A DNA stretch of 55,051 nt, taken from assembly GCA_946542925.1 (NCBI GenBank), contig CAMNLA010000026.1, positions 1-55,051 of the forward strand. The letters run 5' to 3'. The DNA comes from UBA4363 sp002393965. GTDB lineage: Bacteria > Bacteroidota > Bacteroidia > Bacteroidales > Paludibacteraceae. The notes below the pieces were generated by a model, which saw only the letters and a program-made list of their open reading frames with translations, did not search any database and was not told the DNA's origin. Of this stretch, positions 15,528 to 24,924 are shown piece after piece (within the stretch, counting starts at the first letter, position 1; each line of letters begins with the position of its first letter). Made by a program: the position numbers and the translations under genes.

Positions 15528-17528
15528 ATGGACATCAGAAACGAAATAGAAGCCTTACGAACGGAGTTGCACCGTCATAATTACAACTATTATGTCCTGT
15601 CGCAGCCAACCATCTCCGACTATGACTTTGACCAGAAGATGAGACATCTTCAGGAATTGGAATCGAGATATCCGGAATACTACGATCCCAATTCTCCGAC
15701 GCAGCGGGTAGGCAGTGACATCAGCAAGGAATTCAAGCAGGTGAAGCATCGCTATCCGATGTTATCGTTGGGTAATACCTACTCCAAAGAAGAAGTCTCG
15801 GAATTCATTGAAAGAACGAAGCGATTTCTCGGTGAAGACATTGAAATCGTGTGTGAATTAAAATTTGACGGCACATCCATCTCGCTAACCTATGAGGGTG
15901 GTCGTCTGGTCCGTGCAGTGACGCGCGGAGACGGCGTGCAGGGAGATGACGTCACGGACAATGTAAAGACGATCCGCAGCATCCCGTTGCAACTGCCGAA
16001 GGGAGACTGGCCGGAAGAAATGGAGGTAAGGGGAGAAGTGCTGATGCCCTGGAGTGTGTTTGAGCAGTTGAACAAAGAAAGGGCGGAGCAGGAAGAGCCG
16101 TTGTTCGCGAACCCACGGAACGCAGCCAGTGGTACCTTAAAACTCCAGAACTCATCGGAAGTTGCGAAGCGTCATCTGGACTCGTATCAATACTTCGTTA
16201 TCGGAGACGGTCTGGAGGAAGAGACCCATTACGGACTATTGATGAAAGCCCGAGAATGGGGATTCAAGGTATCGGAAGCACTGAAGATTGCCCACGGTGT
16301 GGATGAAGTGTTCGACTACATCAACTATTGGGACATCGAGCGTAAGAATCTGCCGGTCGCTACGGACGGAATTGTACTGAAAGTCAATTCGAAAAGCCAG
16401 CAAGAGCGTCTGGGTTACACTGCCAAATCGCCCCGATGGGCCATTGCCTACAAATTTCAGGCAGAGAGGGCGTGTACACGTCTGAACAGTGTGTCGTTTC
16501 AGGTGGGACGGACGGGGAAGATCACGCCAGTAGCCAACCTGGATGCGGTGCAGTTATCCGGTACGGTTGTCAAGCGAGCCTCGCTACATAATGCGGACAT
16601 CATCAAGAGTCTGGACCTACATATCGGAGACATGGTCTATGTGGAAAAGGGTGGAGAGATCATCCCGAAGATAGTCGGGGTGGACACGTCGGTCCGGGTT
16701 CTACTGGGCGATGTCGTCCGTTTTCCGTCGCGGTGTCCGGAGTGTGGAGCCACCTTGGTGCGTAACGAAGACGAGGCGGCGCACTACTGTCCGAACGAAA
16801 CCGCGTGTCCTCCTCAGATAAAGGGCAAGATTGAGCATTTTGTAAGTCGGAAGGCCATGAACATCAACATAGGGGAAGAGGGTGTGGATTTGTTGTATCA
16901 GCACGAGATACTGCATGACGTAGCGGACCTGTACACCCTGAGGGAAGAAGACCTGATACGGTTGGAGCGTTGGGGAGCGAAGAGTGCCCGGAACCTGATT
17001 GAGAGTGTAGAAGAGTCGAAGAAAGTGCCGTTCGATCGGGTATTGTTTGCCTTAGGAATCCGGTATGTAGGGGAGACGGTAGCCAAGAAACTGGCGGGAG
17101 CGATGCAAAGCATCGACCGTCTGAAAGAAGTGCGATATGAAGAGTTGCTATTGGTCGAAGAAATCGGGGAAAAGATTGCTCAGAGCGTCGAGAACTGGTT
17201 TCAGGACGAAGCGAACCTGCGGCTGGTTGAGCGGTTGAGGTCGGCGGGTCTGCAGATGGAAAAGCAGCAGACGGAAACGGGCGAAAAGCTCAAGAACCTC
17301 AGTTTTGTCATCAGTGGTACGTTTGACCGTCATTCGCGAGAAGAACTGAAAGCCCTCATAGAGCAAAACGGCGGAAAGAACAGTACGTCCGTATCCTCCA
17401 AGACGGATTACCTCCTGGCAGGTCATAACATGGGTCCTTCGAAGTTGGAAAAAGCCGGTCAATTGGGCATCAAAATCATAGGAGAAGAAGACTTTGAACA
17501 GATGATCGGAAGCGGTCAGGCTGATTAA
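15528..17528 (+). CDS. ligA: NAD-dependent DNA ligase
   Basis: A 666-residue ligase that seals nicks in replication and repair using NAD+. Domains in order: Ia helices (RHNYNYYVLSQPTISDYDFD), adenylation with the nucleotidyl-lysine motif LKFDG near residue 115, OB fold, a four-Cys zinc finger (CPECGATL and CPNETACPP), helix-hairpin-helix repeats, and a C-terminal BRCT (FVISGTFDRHSREELKALIE). Length is typical and all key residues are visible. Confidence 0.97.
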   Translation: MDIRNEIEALRTELHRHNYNYYVLSQPTISDYDFDQKMRHLQELESRYPEYYDPNSPTQRVGSDISKEFKQVKHRYPMLSLGNTYSKEEVSEFIERTKRFLGEDIEIVCELKFDGTSISLTYEGGRLVRAVTRGDGVQGDDVTDNVKTIRSIPLQLPKGDWPEEMEVRGEVLMPWSVFEQLNKERAEQEEPLFANPRNAASGTLKLQNSSEVAKRHLDSYQYFVIGDGLEEETHYGLLMKAREWGFKVSEALKIAHGVDEVFDYINYWDIERKNLPVATDGIVLKVNSKSQQERLGYTAKSPRWAIAYKFQAERACTRLNSVSFQVGRTGKITPVANLDAVQLSGTVVKRASLHNADIIKSLDLHIGDMVYVEKGGEIIPKIVGVDTSVRVLLGDVVRFPSRCPECGATLVRNEDEAAHYCPNETACPPQIKGKIEHFVSRKAMNINIGEEGVDLLYQHEILHDVADLYTLREEDLIRLERWGAKSARNLIESVEESKKVPFDRVLFALGIRYVGETVAKKLAGAMQSIDRLKEVRYEELLLVEEIGEKIAQSVENWFQDEANLRLVERLRSAGLQMEKQQTETGEKLKNLSFVISGTFDRHSREELKALIEQNGGKNSTSVSSKTDYLLAGHNMGPSKLEKAGQLGIKIIGEEDFEQMIGSGQAD

Positions 17529-17578
17529 GTAAAATACTGAAAGTGACTATCTGTCAGAATAAAGAAACAGAAAATATT

Positions 17579-17586
17579 TATATTTG
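17579..17586 (+). promoter_or_regulatory. -7 element upstream of the DUF6913-like gene
   Basis: TATATTTG is an exact TAnnTTTG match 63 bp before the ATG at 17649. No good -33 TTTG is seen. Confidence 0.4.
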
Positions 17587-17648
17587 TAACATCAAATCAT
17601 CCTTGTGATAGCATTGAAGAATGCGAAACCCTCTTGAAGAGACGGAGT

Positions 17649-18203
17649 ATGGACCTTGCCACAAAAATAAAGCTTTATTTTGCCCATAAAGAGTTGAAAA
17701 AAGCTCTGAAGGTTCCGCGTCGTGTTGCCTATCCCAACATGAGTGACGTTAAAAACATTCTGGTACTATTCAAGAGTGATGAAAACGAGCGTAATGAAGC
17801 GTTGAAGAAGATCGTGGCTGAGATGCGTCTGAAAGGTCAGAAGGCATATCTATGGGGTTATCTGCCGACGAAGAAAGGTCCGGACACGCCGATCCGTCCG
17901 GAATACAGGCTCTTCGGTCAGGGAGACTTGAACCATATTGGATTGCCGAATAAAGCATTGACGGAAGAGTTGCGTCTGATTTCCTATGATGTAGTGATAT
18001 CGTTGGATCAGGAAGACAGTCTGGTGCTGGACTATCTGTTGCTGAATGCGAGATCGCGTTTCAGAGCCGGTCGCAAGCGCAGTATAAAAGGATTGGCAGA
18101 CCTGATGATAGAGATGAACGAAGAGACGTCTGCCGAGTACTTAATGGAGCAGATACTTAAATATCTGAACAGTATTCAGCCAAAAGAAGAATTAAAATCG
18201 TAA
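17649..18203 (+). CDS. Conserved cytoplasmic protein, likely DUF6913
   Basis: A 184-residue protein; ATG 17649 (MDLATKIKLYFAHKELKKAL) is preferred over the in-frame TTG at 17634. It has a basic helical N-terminus, a Rossmann-like strand (VKNILVLFKSDENERNEALK), and a later YDVVISLDQEDSLVLDYLLL segment. No signal or membrane helix is seen. Bacteroidota commonly carry a protein of this kind next to dapA. The family label is moderately sure; no activity is known to me, so a link to lysine or wall synthesis rests only on position. Confidence 0.7.
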   Translation: MDLATKIKLYFAHKELKKALKVPRRVAYPNMSDVKNILVLFKSDENERNEALKKIVAEMRLKGQKAYLWGYLPTKKGPDTPIRPEYRLFGQGDLNHIGLPNKALTEELRLISYDVVISLDQEDSLVLDYLLLNARSRFRAGRKRSIKGLADLMIEMNEETSAEYLMEQILKYLNSIQPKEELKS

Positions 18204-18208
18204 CTTTG
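18201..18208 (+). promoter_or_regulatory. -7 element upstream of dapA
   Basis: TAACTTTG overlaps the last three bases of the preceding gene and matches TAnnTTTG. It would place a transcript start about 75 bp before the dapA ATG. The -33 half is not recognisable. Confidence 0.4.
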
Positions 18209-18288
18209 TCCATTCAAAGAACAGGGGTCGGGAGGAGTCATAATGAGAAACGAATCTTTCGGACCTTGTGTTGTCGTAAAAAAACAGT

Positions 18289-19182
18289 ATGGGTAGATTA
18301 AATTTAACCGGACTTGGAATTGCATTGATCACTCCGTTCAACGAAGACGAGAGTGTGGATTATGAATCACTTGGGAATCTGTTGGACTATCAATTGCGTA
18401 ACGGTGCCAATTATTTCGTCGTCTTAGGTACGACGGCAGAGACTCCGACGCTCAGTGAAGAAGAGAAAGAAGAGGTCAAGCGGTTCATCGTCAAGCGCGT
18501 CAACCATCGCGTACCCCTGATACTCGGATGTGGAGGCAACTGCACGTCGTCGGTCGTGGAGCAAGCCAAGAAGGTAGATCCGAAAGACTTTGACGCCATC
18601 CTGAGTGTCTCTCCGTATTACAACAAGCCGTCGCAAGAAGGTTTGTATCAGCACTTCAAGAGCATTGCGGATGCCTCTCCGGTGCCAGTAGTCCTGTATA
18701 ATGTTCCTGGTCGGACGGGTGTGAATATTTCAGCCTCGACCACGTTGCGTCTGGCAGGACACGAAAACGTCATCGCCATCAAAGAGGCGAGTGGCAATAT
18801 GAGTCAGATAGACGAAATCATCGAAAACAAGCCGAAGGACTTCGTCGTCATCAGTGGTGACGACGGAATCACGTTCCCTCTGATTACACTGGGAGCGGTG
18901 GGTGTGATTTCGGTGATAGGCAATGCCTTTCCGGCTGAATTCAGTCGAATGGTCCGTCTGACGCTGGACGGGGACTATGAAAGTGCGCGAAAGATACACA
19001 GGCGGTTCAGTGAGTTGTTCAGCCTACTGTTTGTAGATGGTAACCCAGCTGGTGTCAAATCGATGCTTTCGATGATGGGTTTTGCCAAGAACAAGTTGCG
19101 TCTGCCATTGGTACCGACCACCATCACCACGTTTGAGAAAATCAAGTCAGTACTGGACAAGCTGAACATCAAAATCAGTTGA
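18289..19182 (+). CDS. dapA: 4-hydroxy-tetrahydrodipicolinate synthase
   Basis: A 297-residue class I aldolase that condenses pyruvate with aspartate semialdehyde in the diaminopimelate/lysine pathway. Seen in the sequence are GTTAETPTLSEEEK (substrate-binding Thr-Thr analogue), the catalytic tyrosine in VVLYNVPGRTG, and the Schiff-base lysine in VIAIKEASGN. Length is normal. It is closed by a terminator and is not obviously coupled to clpB. Confidence 0.97.
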   Translation: MGRLNLTGLGIALITPFNEDESVDYESLGNLLDYQLRNGANYFVVLGTTAETPTLSEEEKEEVKRFIVKRVNHRVPLILGCGGNCTSSVVEQAKKVDPKDFDAILSVSPYYNKPSQEGLYQHFKSIADASPVPVVLYNVPGRTGVNISASTTLRLAGHENVIAIKEASGNMSQIDEIIENKPKDFVVISGDDGITFPLITLGAVGVISVIGNAFPAEFSRMVRLTLDGDYESARKIHRRFSELFSLLFVDGNPAGVKSMLSMMGFAKNKLRLPLVPTTITTFEKIKSVLDKLNIKIS

Positions 19183-19240
19183 GAGAGGCGTAGAAGCCAG
19201 AAGTGTGGCATCAGAAAGCCACTGACATTCTAACATATAG

Positions 19241-19276
19241 AATCCGATAACTGGAGTGCAGTTGTCGGATTTTTTG
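19241..19276 (+). terminator. Intrinsic terminator after dapA
   Basis: Arms 19241-19253 and 19259-19271 form a 13-bp stem with one G-U wobble, a 5-nt loop and a run of six T residues. Confidence 0.87.
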
Positions 19277-19313
19277 TCATGTAGCCACGAGAATACATGA
19301 CATAATGACATGA
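19275..19313. promoter_or_regulatory. Repeated ATGACAT-type sites before clpB
   Basis: TGTCATGT (19275-19282) and its exact complement ACATGACA (19295-19302) form an inverted repeat with 12 bp between; a further ATGACATGA follows at 19305-19313. They lie 70-110 bp upstream of the clpB start, where a heat-shock operator could sit. No TAnnTTTG element is seen in this gap. The site is not the CIRCE sequence. Regulator unknown. Confidence 0.3.
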
Positions 19314-19384
19314 TTGGTAAAATGGCAGAAGATTTGAATAGAGGAGTGTAGAGAAACTAAAAAAAGAAATAAGGAGGAAAGGAC

Positions 19385-21976
19385 ATGAACTTCGAAAAAA
19401 TGACAATCAAATCCCAGGAAGCGATCCGAAAGGCGCTGGAGATAGTCCGGGAAAGCGGTCAGCAGCGGATAGAGACGGCCCATCTGTTGAAAGCCGTTGC
19501 ATTGACAGGCGAAAATGTCGTCGCATTCCTATTCAGCAAGATGGGGGTAAATCCGTCGAATATCATCCGCAGTGTGGATGAGAAGATAGCCTCCTATCCG
19601 AAAGTCAGCGGAGGGGAGCCCTACTTGAGTGAGGAAAGCAATAAAGTGCTTGAGAAATCGGAGAAATACGCCCAGGAAGACGGAGATCAGTATGTCTCGT
19701 TGGAATACATCCTATTGGCCTTGCTGACGGAGAAGAATCCGATGAGTGACCTGATGAAAGACCAGGGGATGCGTGAGCAGGACCTGCGTGCCGCCATACA
19801 GGAACTCCGCAAGGGCAGCAAGGTACGTAGTCAGAATGCGGAAGACACCTATCGCAGTCTGGAGAAATACGCCGTGAACCTGAACGAGAAAGCGTTGAAC
19901 GGTAAACTGGACCCTGTCATCGGTCGTGATGACGAGATACGCCGAGTGTTGCAGATACTGAGTCGTCGTACCAAGAACAACCCAATCCTGATTGGAGAGC
20001 CGGGTACGGGAAAAACAGCCATAGCGGAGGGGTTAGCCTACCGTATTATCCGCGGAGACGTCCCAGAGAACCTGAAGACCAAGCAGATCTTCTCGTTGGA
20101 CATGGGAGCGCTCGTAGCCGGAGCGAAGTACAAAGGCGAATTCGAAGAGCGTCTGAAATCCGTCATCAATGAAGTGGTCAAATCAGAAGGTCAAATCATC
20201 CTCTTCATAGACGAGATACATACGCTGGTCGGAGCTGGCGGAGGAGAAGGAGCGATGGACGCTGCCAACATCCTGAAACCGGCGTTGGCAAGGGGTGAGT
20301 TGCGTGCCATCGGAGCGACGACGCTGGAAGAGTATCAGAAATACTTCGAAAAAGACAAAGCCTTGGAGCGTCGTTTTCAGAAGGTGATGGTCGAGGAGCC
20401 TGATGAAGCGAGCTGTATCTCGATTCTGAGGGGTCTGAAAGAGCGTTATGAAAACCATCATAAAGTGCGCATCAAAGACGATGCACTGATAGCCGCCGTC
20501 GAGTTGTCGAGTCGATACATCTCAGACAGATTCCTGCCGGACAAAGCCATTGACCTGGTGGATGAAGCGGCAGCGCACCTGCGGATGCAGATGGACAGTG
20601 TGCCGGAAGAGCTGGACGACGTAGAGCGAGACATCAAGCAGCTGGAGATAGAGCGAGAGGCAATCAAGCGTGATGAAACCAACACGAAGAAGTTGGAGGA
20701 TATCAACCGTGAAATTGCCGAGTTGCGAGAGAAAGAGACCGATCTGAAAAGTCGTTGGACCAATGAGAAGAAGCACGTCAATGCGATCCAGCAGTTGAAA
20801 ATCGACATTGAGAACTACCGTTATCAGGCGGAGCGTGCGGAGCAGGAAGGTGATTACGGTAAGGTTGCCGAACTGCGATATGGCAAGATCAAAGAGGCGG
20901 AGCGTCAGATAGGAGAAGAGCAGGAAGCCCTGAAAAAACAGCAGGGAGACCATCCTATGATAAAAGAAGAGATAGACAGTGACGACATAGCGGAAATCGT
21001 CTCGAAATGGACGGGCATCCCTGTCACCCGAATGATGGAGAGCGAGAAGAAGAAACTGCTGCATCTGGAAGACGAGCTGCACAAGCGCGTCATCGGTCAG
21101 GACGAGGCGATACAAGCCATCTCCGATGCGGTACGTCGTAGCCGTGCGGGCCTTCAGGACCCGAAGCGTCCTATCGGTTCGTTCATCTTCATGGGAACGA
21201 CGGGAGTAGGCAAGACCGAGTTGGCGAAAGCGTTGGCGGACTTCCTTTTTGACGATGAAAACATGATGACGCGAATTGACATGAGTGAATATCAGGAGAA
21301 ATTCAGTGTCTCGCGTCTGATCGGAGCTCCTCCGGGATATGTCGGATACGACGAAGGGGGGCAGTTGACAGAGGCAGTCCGTCGGAAACCGTACTCCGTC
21401 GTCCTGTTTGACGAGATCGAGAAGGCGCATCCTGACGTATTCAACATCCTATTGCAAGTATTGGATGACGGTCGTCTGACAGACAATAAGGGTCGTACGG
21501 TGAACTTCAAGAACACGATTATCATCATGACCTCCAATCTGGGTTCGAGCCTCATACGTGAGAACTTCGAGAAAATCACGCCGGAGAACCAGAGTGAGGT
21601 GGTGGAAAAAACGAAGGGCGAAGTCTTCGAGATGTTGAAAAAGACGATCCGTCCGGAATTTCTGAACCGAATTGACGAAATCATCATGTTCACGCCGCTG
21701 AATCAGGCGGAGATCCGTAAGATCGTTCAACTCCAAATGGACAAGATCGTCGGGATGCTGGAAGAGAGTGGAGTAACGATCCGCATGACAGACGCTGCCG
21801 TGGACTGCATCAGTCAGGAAGGATACGATCCGGAATTAGGTGCCCGTCCTGTCAAGCGAGTGATCCAGCGATACGTACTGAACGAATTAAGTAAGGCGTT
21901 GATTGCCGAGACGGTCAATAAGGATCGTCCGATCACGATTGATGCGAAAGAGGGAAAACTCTTTTTCAGCAACTGA
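19385..21976 (+). CDS. clpB: ATP-dependent disaggregase ClpB
   Basis: An 863-residue Hsp100 chaperone that, with DnaK, pulls apart protein aggregates. Order: Clp N domain (two repeats, residues 1-145), AAA1 with Walker A GEPGTGKTA and Walker B ILFIDEIHTLVG, the long coiled-coil middle domain (about 400-525), and AAA2 with Walker A GTTGVGKTE and Walker B VVLFDEIEKAHPD, then the C-terminal small domain. No IGF/L ClpP-binding loop is evident, and the middle domain marks ClpB rather than ClpA/C. Start context AGGAGGAAAGGAC before ATG is strong. Confidence 0.97.
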   Translation: MNFEKMTIKSQEAIRKALEIVRESGQQRIETAHLLKAVALTGENVVAFLFSKMGVNPSNIIRSVDEKIASYPKVSGGEPYLSEESNKVLEKSEKYAQEDGDQYVSLEYILLALLTEKNPMSDLMKDQGMREQDLRAAIQELRKGSKVRSQNAEDTYRSLEKYAVNLNEKALNGKLDPVIGRDDEIRRVLQILSRRTKNNPILIGEPGTGKTAIAEGLAYRIIRGDVPENLKTKQIFSLDMGALVAGAKYKGEFEERLKSVINEVVKSEGQIILFIDEIHTLVGAGGGEGAMDAANILKPALARGELRAIGATTLEEYQKYFEKDKALERRFQKVMVEEPDEASCISILRGLKERYENHHKVRIKDDALIAAVELSSRYISDRFLPDKAIDLVDEAAAHLRMQMDSVPEELDDVERDIKQLEIEREAIKRDETNTKKLEDINREIAELREKETDLKSRWTNEKKHVNAIQQLKIDIENYRYQAERAEQEGDYGKVAELRYGKIKEAERQIGEEQEALKKQQGDHPMIKEEIDSDDIAEIVSKWTGIPVTRMMESEKKKLLHLEDELHKRVIGQDEAIQAISDAVRRSRAGLQDPKRPIGSFIFMGTTGVGKTELAKALADFLFDDENMMTRIDMSEYQEKFSVSRLIGAPPGYVGYDEGGQLTEAVRRKPYSVVLFDEIEKAHPDVFNILLQVLDDGRLTDNKGRTVNFKNTIIIMTSNLGSSLIRENFEKITPENQSEVVEKTKGEVFEMLKKTIRPEFLNRIDEIIMFTPLNQAEIRKIVQLQMDKIVGMLEESGVTIRMTDAAVDCISQEGYDPELGARPVKRVIQRYVLNELSKALIAETVNKDRPITIDAKEGKLFFSN

Positions 21977-21989
21977 GAAAGTTCACAAT

Positions 21990-22036
21990 AAAAAAGAAAC
22001 AGGAGGCGGAAATGATCCGTCTCCTGTTTCTTTTTT
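21990..22036. terminator. Bidirectional terminator between clpB and the FadL-like gene
   Basis: AAAAAGAAACAGGAG (21991-22005) pairs with CTCCTGTTTCTTTTT (22021-22035), with CGGA/TCCG inside. The stem ends in A-runs on one side and T-runs on the other, so it can work for both convergent transcripts. Confidence 0.88.
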
Positions 22037-22067
22037 ATTCGTTTTCTCTCTGTGGGGGTGGGGAAGA

Positions 22068-23618
22068 TCAAAACTTCAGTCCTGCCGTCAGAGCGATGAT
22101 ATTGGTCAGGGAATTCAGACGGGCTGAAGGAGGATTGCCCTGAAGTTGAATATTATTCACCTCGGCATTGTAGGCATAGAAATCGGACTTGTTCTGGCGC
22201 AGCATATATGCCATGTCGACGAACCAGCCGTTGTAGCGATAGCCGATGCCGGCGGTATAGTAATTGGTCCAACGGTCCACGATATATTCAGGGTTGGTAT
22301 AGACGGTATTGTTATACTGCAGTTTGGTAGCCTTCTTCGGTTCCTCGAACGGGCTTGTCACGAACGCATAGCCGAGTCGAGCGTAGAGACCTTTGTACAC
22401 GTTCATTTCCAGTCCGATACGTCCGGAGTGGGAAGCCTTGAGAGTCTTCTCGATGCGGTCGTTCTCGTAGGAGTAGGAAGCGTGTGAATCATAGTCCGAA
22501 TCGAAGGACATGGAATTGAAATCGGTGAGTTCATAGTCCAGGCTGAGGAGTCCGCGGTGTCCGAGGATGAATGCGAGGCTGAAATTATAGCGCCAAGGCG
22601 TATTGAGTTCGTAGGAATTGTTGCGTGACGGCAGGAAGTAGTTGTAGTCCTGATCCATTCTGGTGTGGATGGAGCTATTCCAATTCTCCTCGATGCCGTA
22701 ATCCTCGTTGGAGGAAAGGAAGAAAGTAGGGGTGTGGACGGCAGCGCCTATTCTGATCTGGTCTATCGGTCGGACGATGATACCGAGTCCGAAATTGAAT
22801 CCGACGCCTTTGGCTTCGAACTGATCACGTTTGAGCAGGTCGCCATTGTTCTCGAACGCCTCGGAGTAGTAGGAGGTGTAGGAGTAGTCGATGTCGCGTA
22901 ATCCCATCGAGAAACCCCAGTAAACCTTATTGCTGACATTCATGCCAAAGGCGATGTTCCATTCGTTGATGTATCCGTCCTCTCTGATATCGTAGGCCGG
23001 GGTTACGGTCTCGCCGTCGTCGATAGCCCTGTTCCACTGGTCGTTGGTTGTGGCATCGGGATTGATCAGATAGCCCTCGTATCCGAGAACGGAGAGGTCG
23101 GCGCAATCGACATTATCCGAATTGATATCGGCAGCCTGGAGTCCGTGTCCGCTGGTCATTGCAGCCATGTAGTCCGTCATGGACGTGGTGTTTGCGGCTC
23201 CATTGACGGAGAACTTCCGGTGGAAATCCTTGAGTTTGTTGAACGTGAAACCGAAGTTATAGTTCACGACTCCCTTGTCCTTCCCGGTCGGTATGGAGCA
23301 GATGAACGAGAGATTATTCAACGGGACATGGGTTTTGGTTTCCTTGGAGGTGATGCCGTCCATTTTTCCCTTTGTTGTGTTGATATTGAGTCCGGTACCG
23401 ATTGATACCTCGTTGGAGCGATAGACACCCAGTCCTGCGGGGTTGATACCGACGGCCGATGCGTCGCCACCCAATGCTCCGAATGCACCAGCCATACCCA
23501 TGTATCGTGCCGTACCGATAATGTCGGTCTGGGAATATCGCAAAGCGTCGTATTCATTCTGTGCATAGCCCGCCATGGAAGTGAGGGCGAGAAGAGTCAG
23601 TGCGATTGATTTTTTCAT
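22068..23618 (-). CDS. FadL/OmpP1-like outer membrane protein
   Basis: A 516-residue outer membrane beta-barrel. A signal peptide (MKKSIALTLLALTSMAGYAQ) is followed by the family start with TARYMGMAGAFGALGGDASA and INPAGLGVYRS, seen in FadL/OmpP1 and Bacteroidota 'hemin receptor' proteins. The rest is alternating aromatic beta strands ending in LTAGLKF, with a C-terminal aromatic as needed for barrel assembly. It probably admits a hydrophobic or large ligand; substrate unknown. It is the second gene after the aromatic-rich secreted protein (49-bp gap) and converges on clpB. Confidence 0.85.
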   Translation of the reverse strand: MKKSIALTLLALTSMAGYAQNEYDALRYSQTDIIGTARYMGMAGAFGALGGDASAVGINPAGLGVYRSNEVSIGTGLNINTTKGKMDGITSKETKTHVPLNNLSFICSIPTGKDKGVVNYNFGFTFNKLKDFHRKFSVNGAANTTSMTDYMAAMTSGHGLQAADINSDNVDCADLSVLGYEGYLINPDATTNDQWNRAIDDGETVTPAYDIREDGYINEWNIAFGMNVSNKVYWGFSMGLRDIDYSYTSYYSEAFENNGDLLKRDQFEAKGVGFNFGLGIIVRPIDQIRIGAAVHTPTFFLSSNEDYGIEENWNSSIHTRMDQDYNYFLPSRNNSYELNTPWRYNFSLAFILGHRGLLSLDYELTDFNSMSFDSDYDSHASYSYENDRIEKTLKASHSGRIGLEMNVYKGLYARLGYAFVTSPFEEPKKATKLQYNNTVYTNPEYIVDRWTNYYTAGIGYRYNGWFVDMAYMLRQNKSDFYAYNAEVNNIQLQGNPPSARLNSLTNIIALTAGLKF

Positions 23619-23667
23619 TGTATGCGTTTTATTATTTATTTTTTTCGTTCAGTAAACGGTCAAACGT

Positions 23668-24759
23668 CTATCTGCGTCCACCGCCACGTGATCCACCGCC
23701 GCTGTAGCCACCGGAACGAGATCCGCCACCACTGTAGCCGCCGGAACGCGATCCGCCGCCGCTATAGGATCCACCTGAAGAGCGGTAGGAGGAGCCGGAC
23801 GAAGAGCTGCCTGAAGAGCGGTATCCGCCGGAGGAAGAACCAGAACGGTAGGAAGAGGAGGAAGAGGATCCGGAAGAACGATAGCCCGAACCAGGGCGGT
23901 TGGTCGTACCGTTGCGGTAGTAATTGCCGTTGGAAGAGTTGCCTGAGCTGCGGTATCCAGAGCCGTTTCTATTGGTTCCAATACTATTGCGATAGGAGGC
24001 GGAGCCGTTGCGGTAGGAGCCACCACGGTTGCCGCGGTAGTAGTTCCCTCTGTGGATATCGCGACGATAGCGTTCGGAGTTCATATAGTGGTGACGGTTG
24101 TGTCTCCAGCGATAGGAATCGTGCCAGTAGTAGCGAGGGTAGCCCCATCCATAATAGTGGCGATAGTAAGGATAGTGATAGTAGGTAGAGTAGTACCAAG
24201 GATAGTGCCAACCCCAATCCCAGGAGTAGTAGGGGTGGTAATAGCCCCAGTTGAGCGACCATCCCCAGTGGTAGTAGGGGCGATAGAGCGACCAACCAGC
24301 CCAGTCGGCAGCCATTCCGACGCCTAAACCGAGTGCGAAGGCAGCCAGTTCGTCGTCATCGTCGTCGATGACCACTGCGTTGTTGTGATACTTCCGGATT
24401 CGGTTGGAGTAGGTATAGTTCTCGTCGTCATTATCCGGCAGGTAGGAGTTCTGGGAATCGGAGGCAGCTCTGGCCGCCTTGGCATCGATGGTAAAACCTT
24501 CCTGGTAGGAAATGATTCTGCCGTCGTCATTGCGTTTGACTTCGGCATAGAAAACCGTATCGCCGCTCACTCCGGTAATTTCCTTCTCCACGGTGGGAGA
24601 CTGAGCTTTTTTTTCGTTATTTGCCTTGAGGGCAGCGGCAGCGGCAGCCTTATCGGCAGCCTGGTCCTTCGAAGAATAGTAGATATCGTCCACGTATCCT
24701 TGTGCCATAAGTGAGACAGGAATCCACAGAAAAAGCAAAGAGAAGAGATTTTTTTTCAT
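23668..24759 (-). CDS. Secreted Tyr/Trp/His-rich protein with Gly-Ser-Arg-Tyr repeats
   Basis: Start set at ATG 24759 because GGAGGA lies just upstream; an earlier ATG at 24774 would place that ribosome site inside the gene. The product is 363 residues. After a signal peptide (MKKNLFSLLFLWIPVSLMAQ) comes an Ala/Lys region, an acidic patch (VVIDDDDDELAAFALGLGVG), and about 70 residues extremely rich in Tyr, Trp and His (WGWSLNWGYYHPYYSWDWGW). Then come Arg/Asn/Tyr/Gly repeats (SYRNGSASYRNS) and a tail of near-identical 10-residue units (GGGSRSGGYS). No enzymatic domain is recognised. The aromatic-plus-arginine low-complexity composition resembles proteins that self-associate. It precedes the FadL-like gene in a likely operon. 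Confidence 0.8.
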   Translation of the reverse strand: MKKNLFSLLFLWIPVSLMAQGYVDDIYYSSKDQAADKAAAAAALKANNEKKAQSPTVEKEITGVSGDTVFYAEVKRNDDGRIISYQEGFTIDAKAARAASDSQNSYLPDNDDENYTYSNRIRKYHNNAVVIDDDDDELAAFALGLGVGMAADWAGWSLYRPYYHWGWSLNWGYYHPYYSWDWGWHYPWYYSTYYHYPYYRHYYGWGYPRYYWHDSYRWRHNRHHYMNSERYRRDIHRGNYYRGNRGGSYRNGSASYRNSIGTNRNGSGYRSSGNSSNGNYYRNGTTNRPGSGYRSSGSSSSSSYRSGSSSGGYRSSGSSSSGSSYRSSGGSYSGGGSRSGGYSGGGSRSGGYSGGGSRGGGRR

Positions 24760-24872
24760 TTTTAATTCCTCCATATTGTTTTAAGGGGTTCTTATTCTAC
24801 AATAAAAAAATAAACGTTTACCTACAGGATTGCAAAGAAGGTGCCATTGGTAGGTTTTCTGTAAAAAAAATC

Positions 24873-24880
24873 TACTTTTG
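24873..24880 (+). promoter_or_regulatory. -7 element of the prmA-nadD operon
   Basis: TACTTTTG is an exact TAnnTTTG match 45 bp before the prmA ATG. The closest -33 candidate (ATTG at 24846-24849) is 23 bp away, longer than ideal. Confidence 0.45.
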
Positions 24881-24924
24881 CACTTACAAATATGCGAAAA
24901 TAATCATTAAAAAACAATACGAGT

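Noticed and set aside
20522..21430. A 302-codon minus-strand frame inside clpB
   Set aside because: It is fully covered by the conserved ClpB middle and second ATPase domains; no family features of its own.
24052..24714. Plus-strand frames of 91 and 109 codons opposite the aromatic-rich protein
   Set aside because: They mirror the low-complexity repeats of the minus-strand gene, which has a signal peptide and ribosome site. They are shadows.
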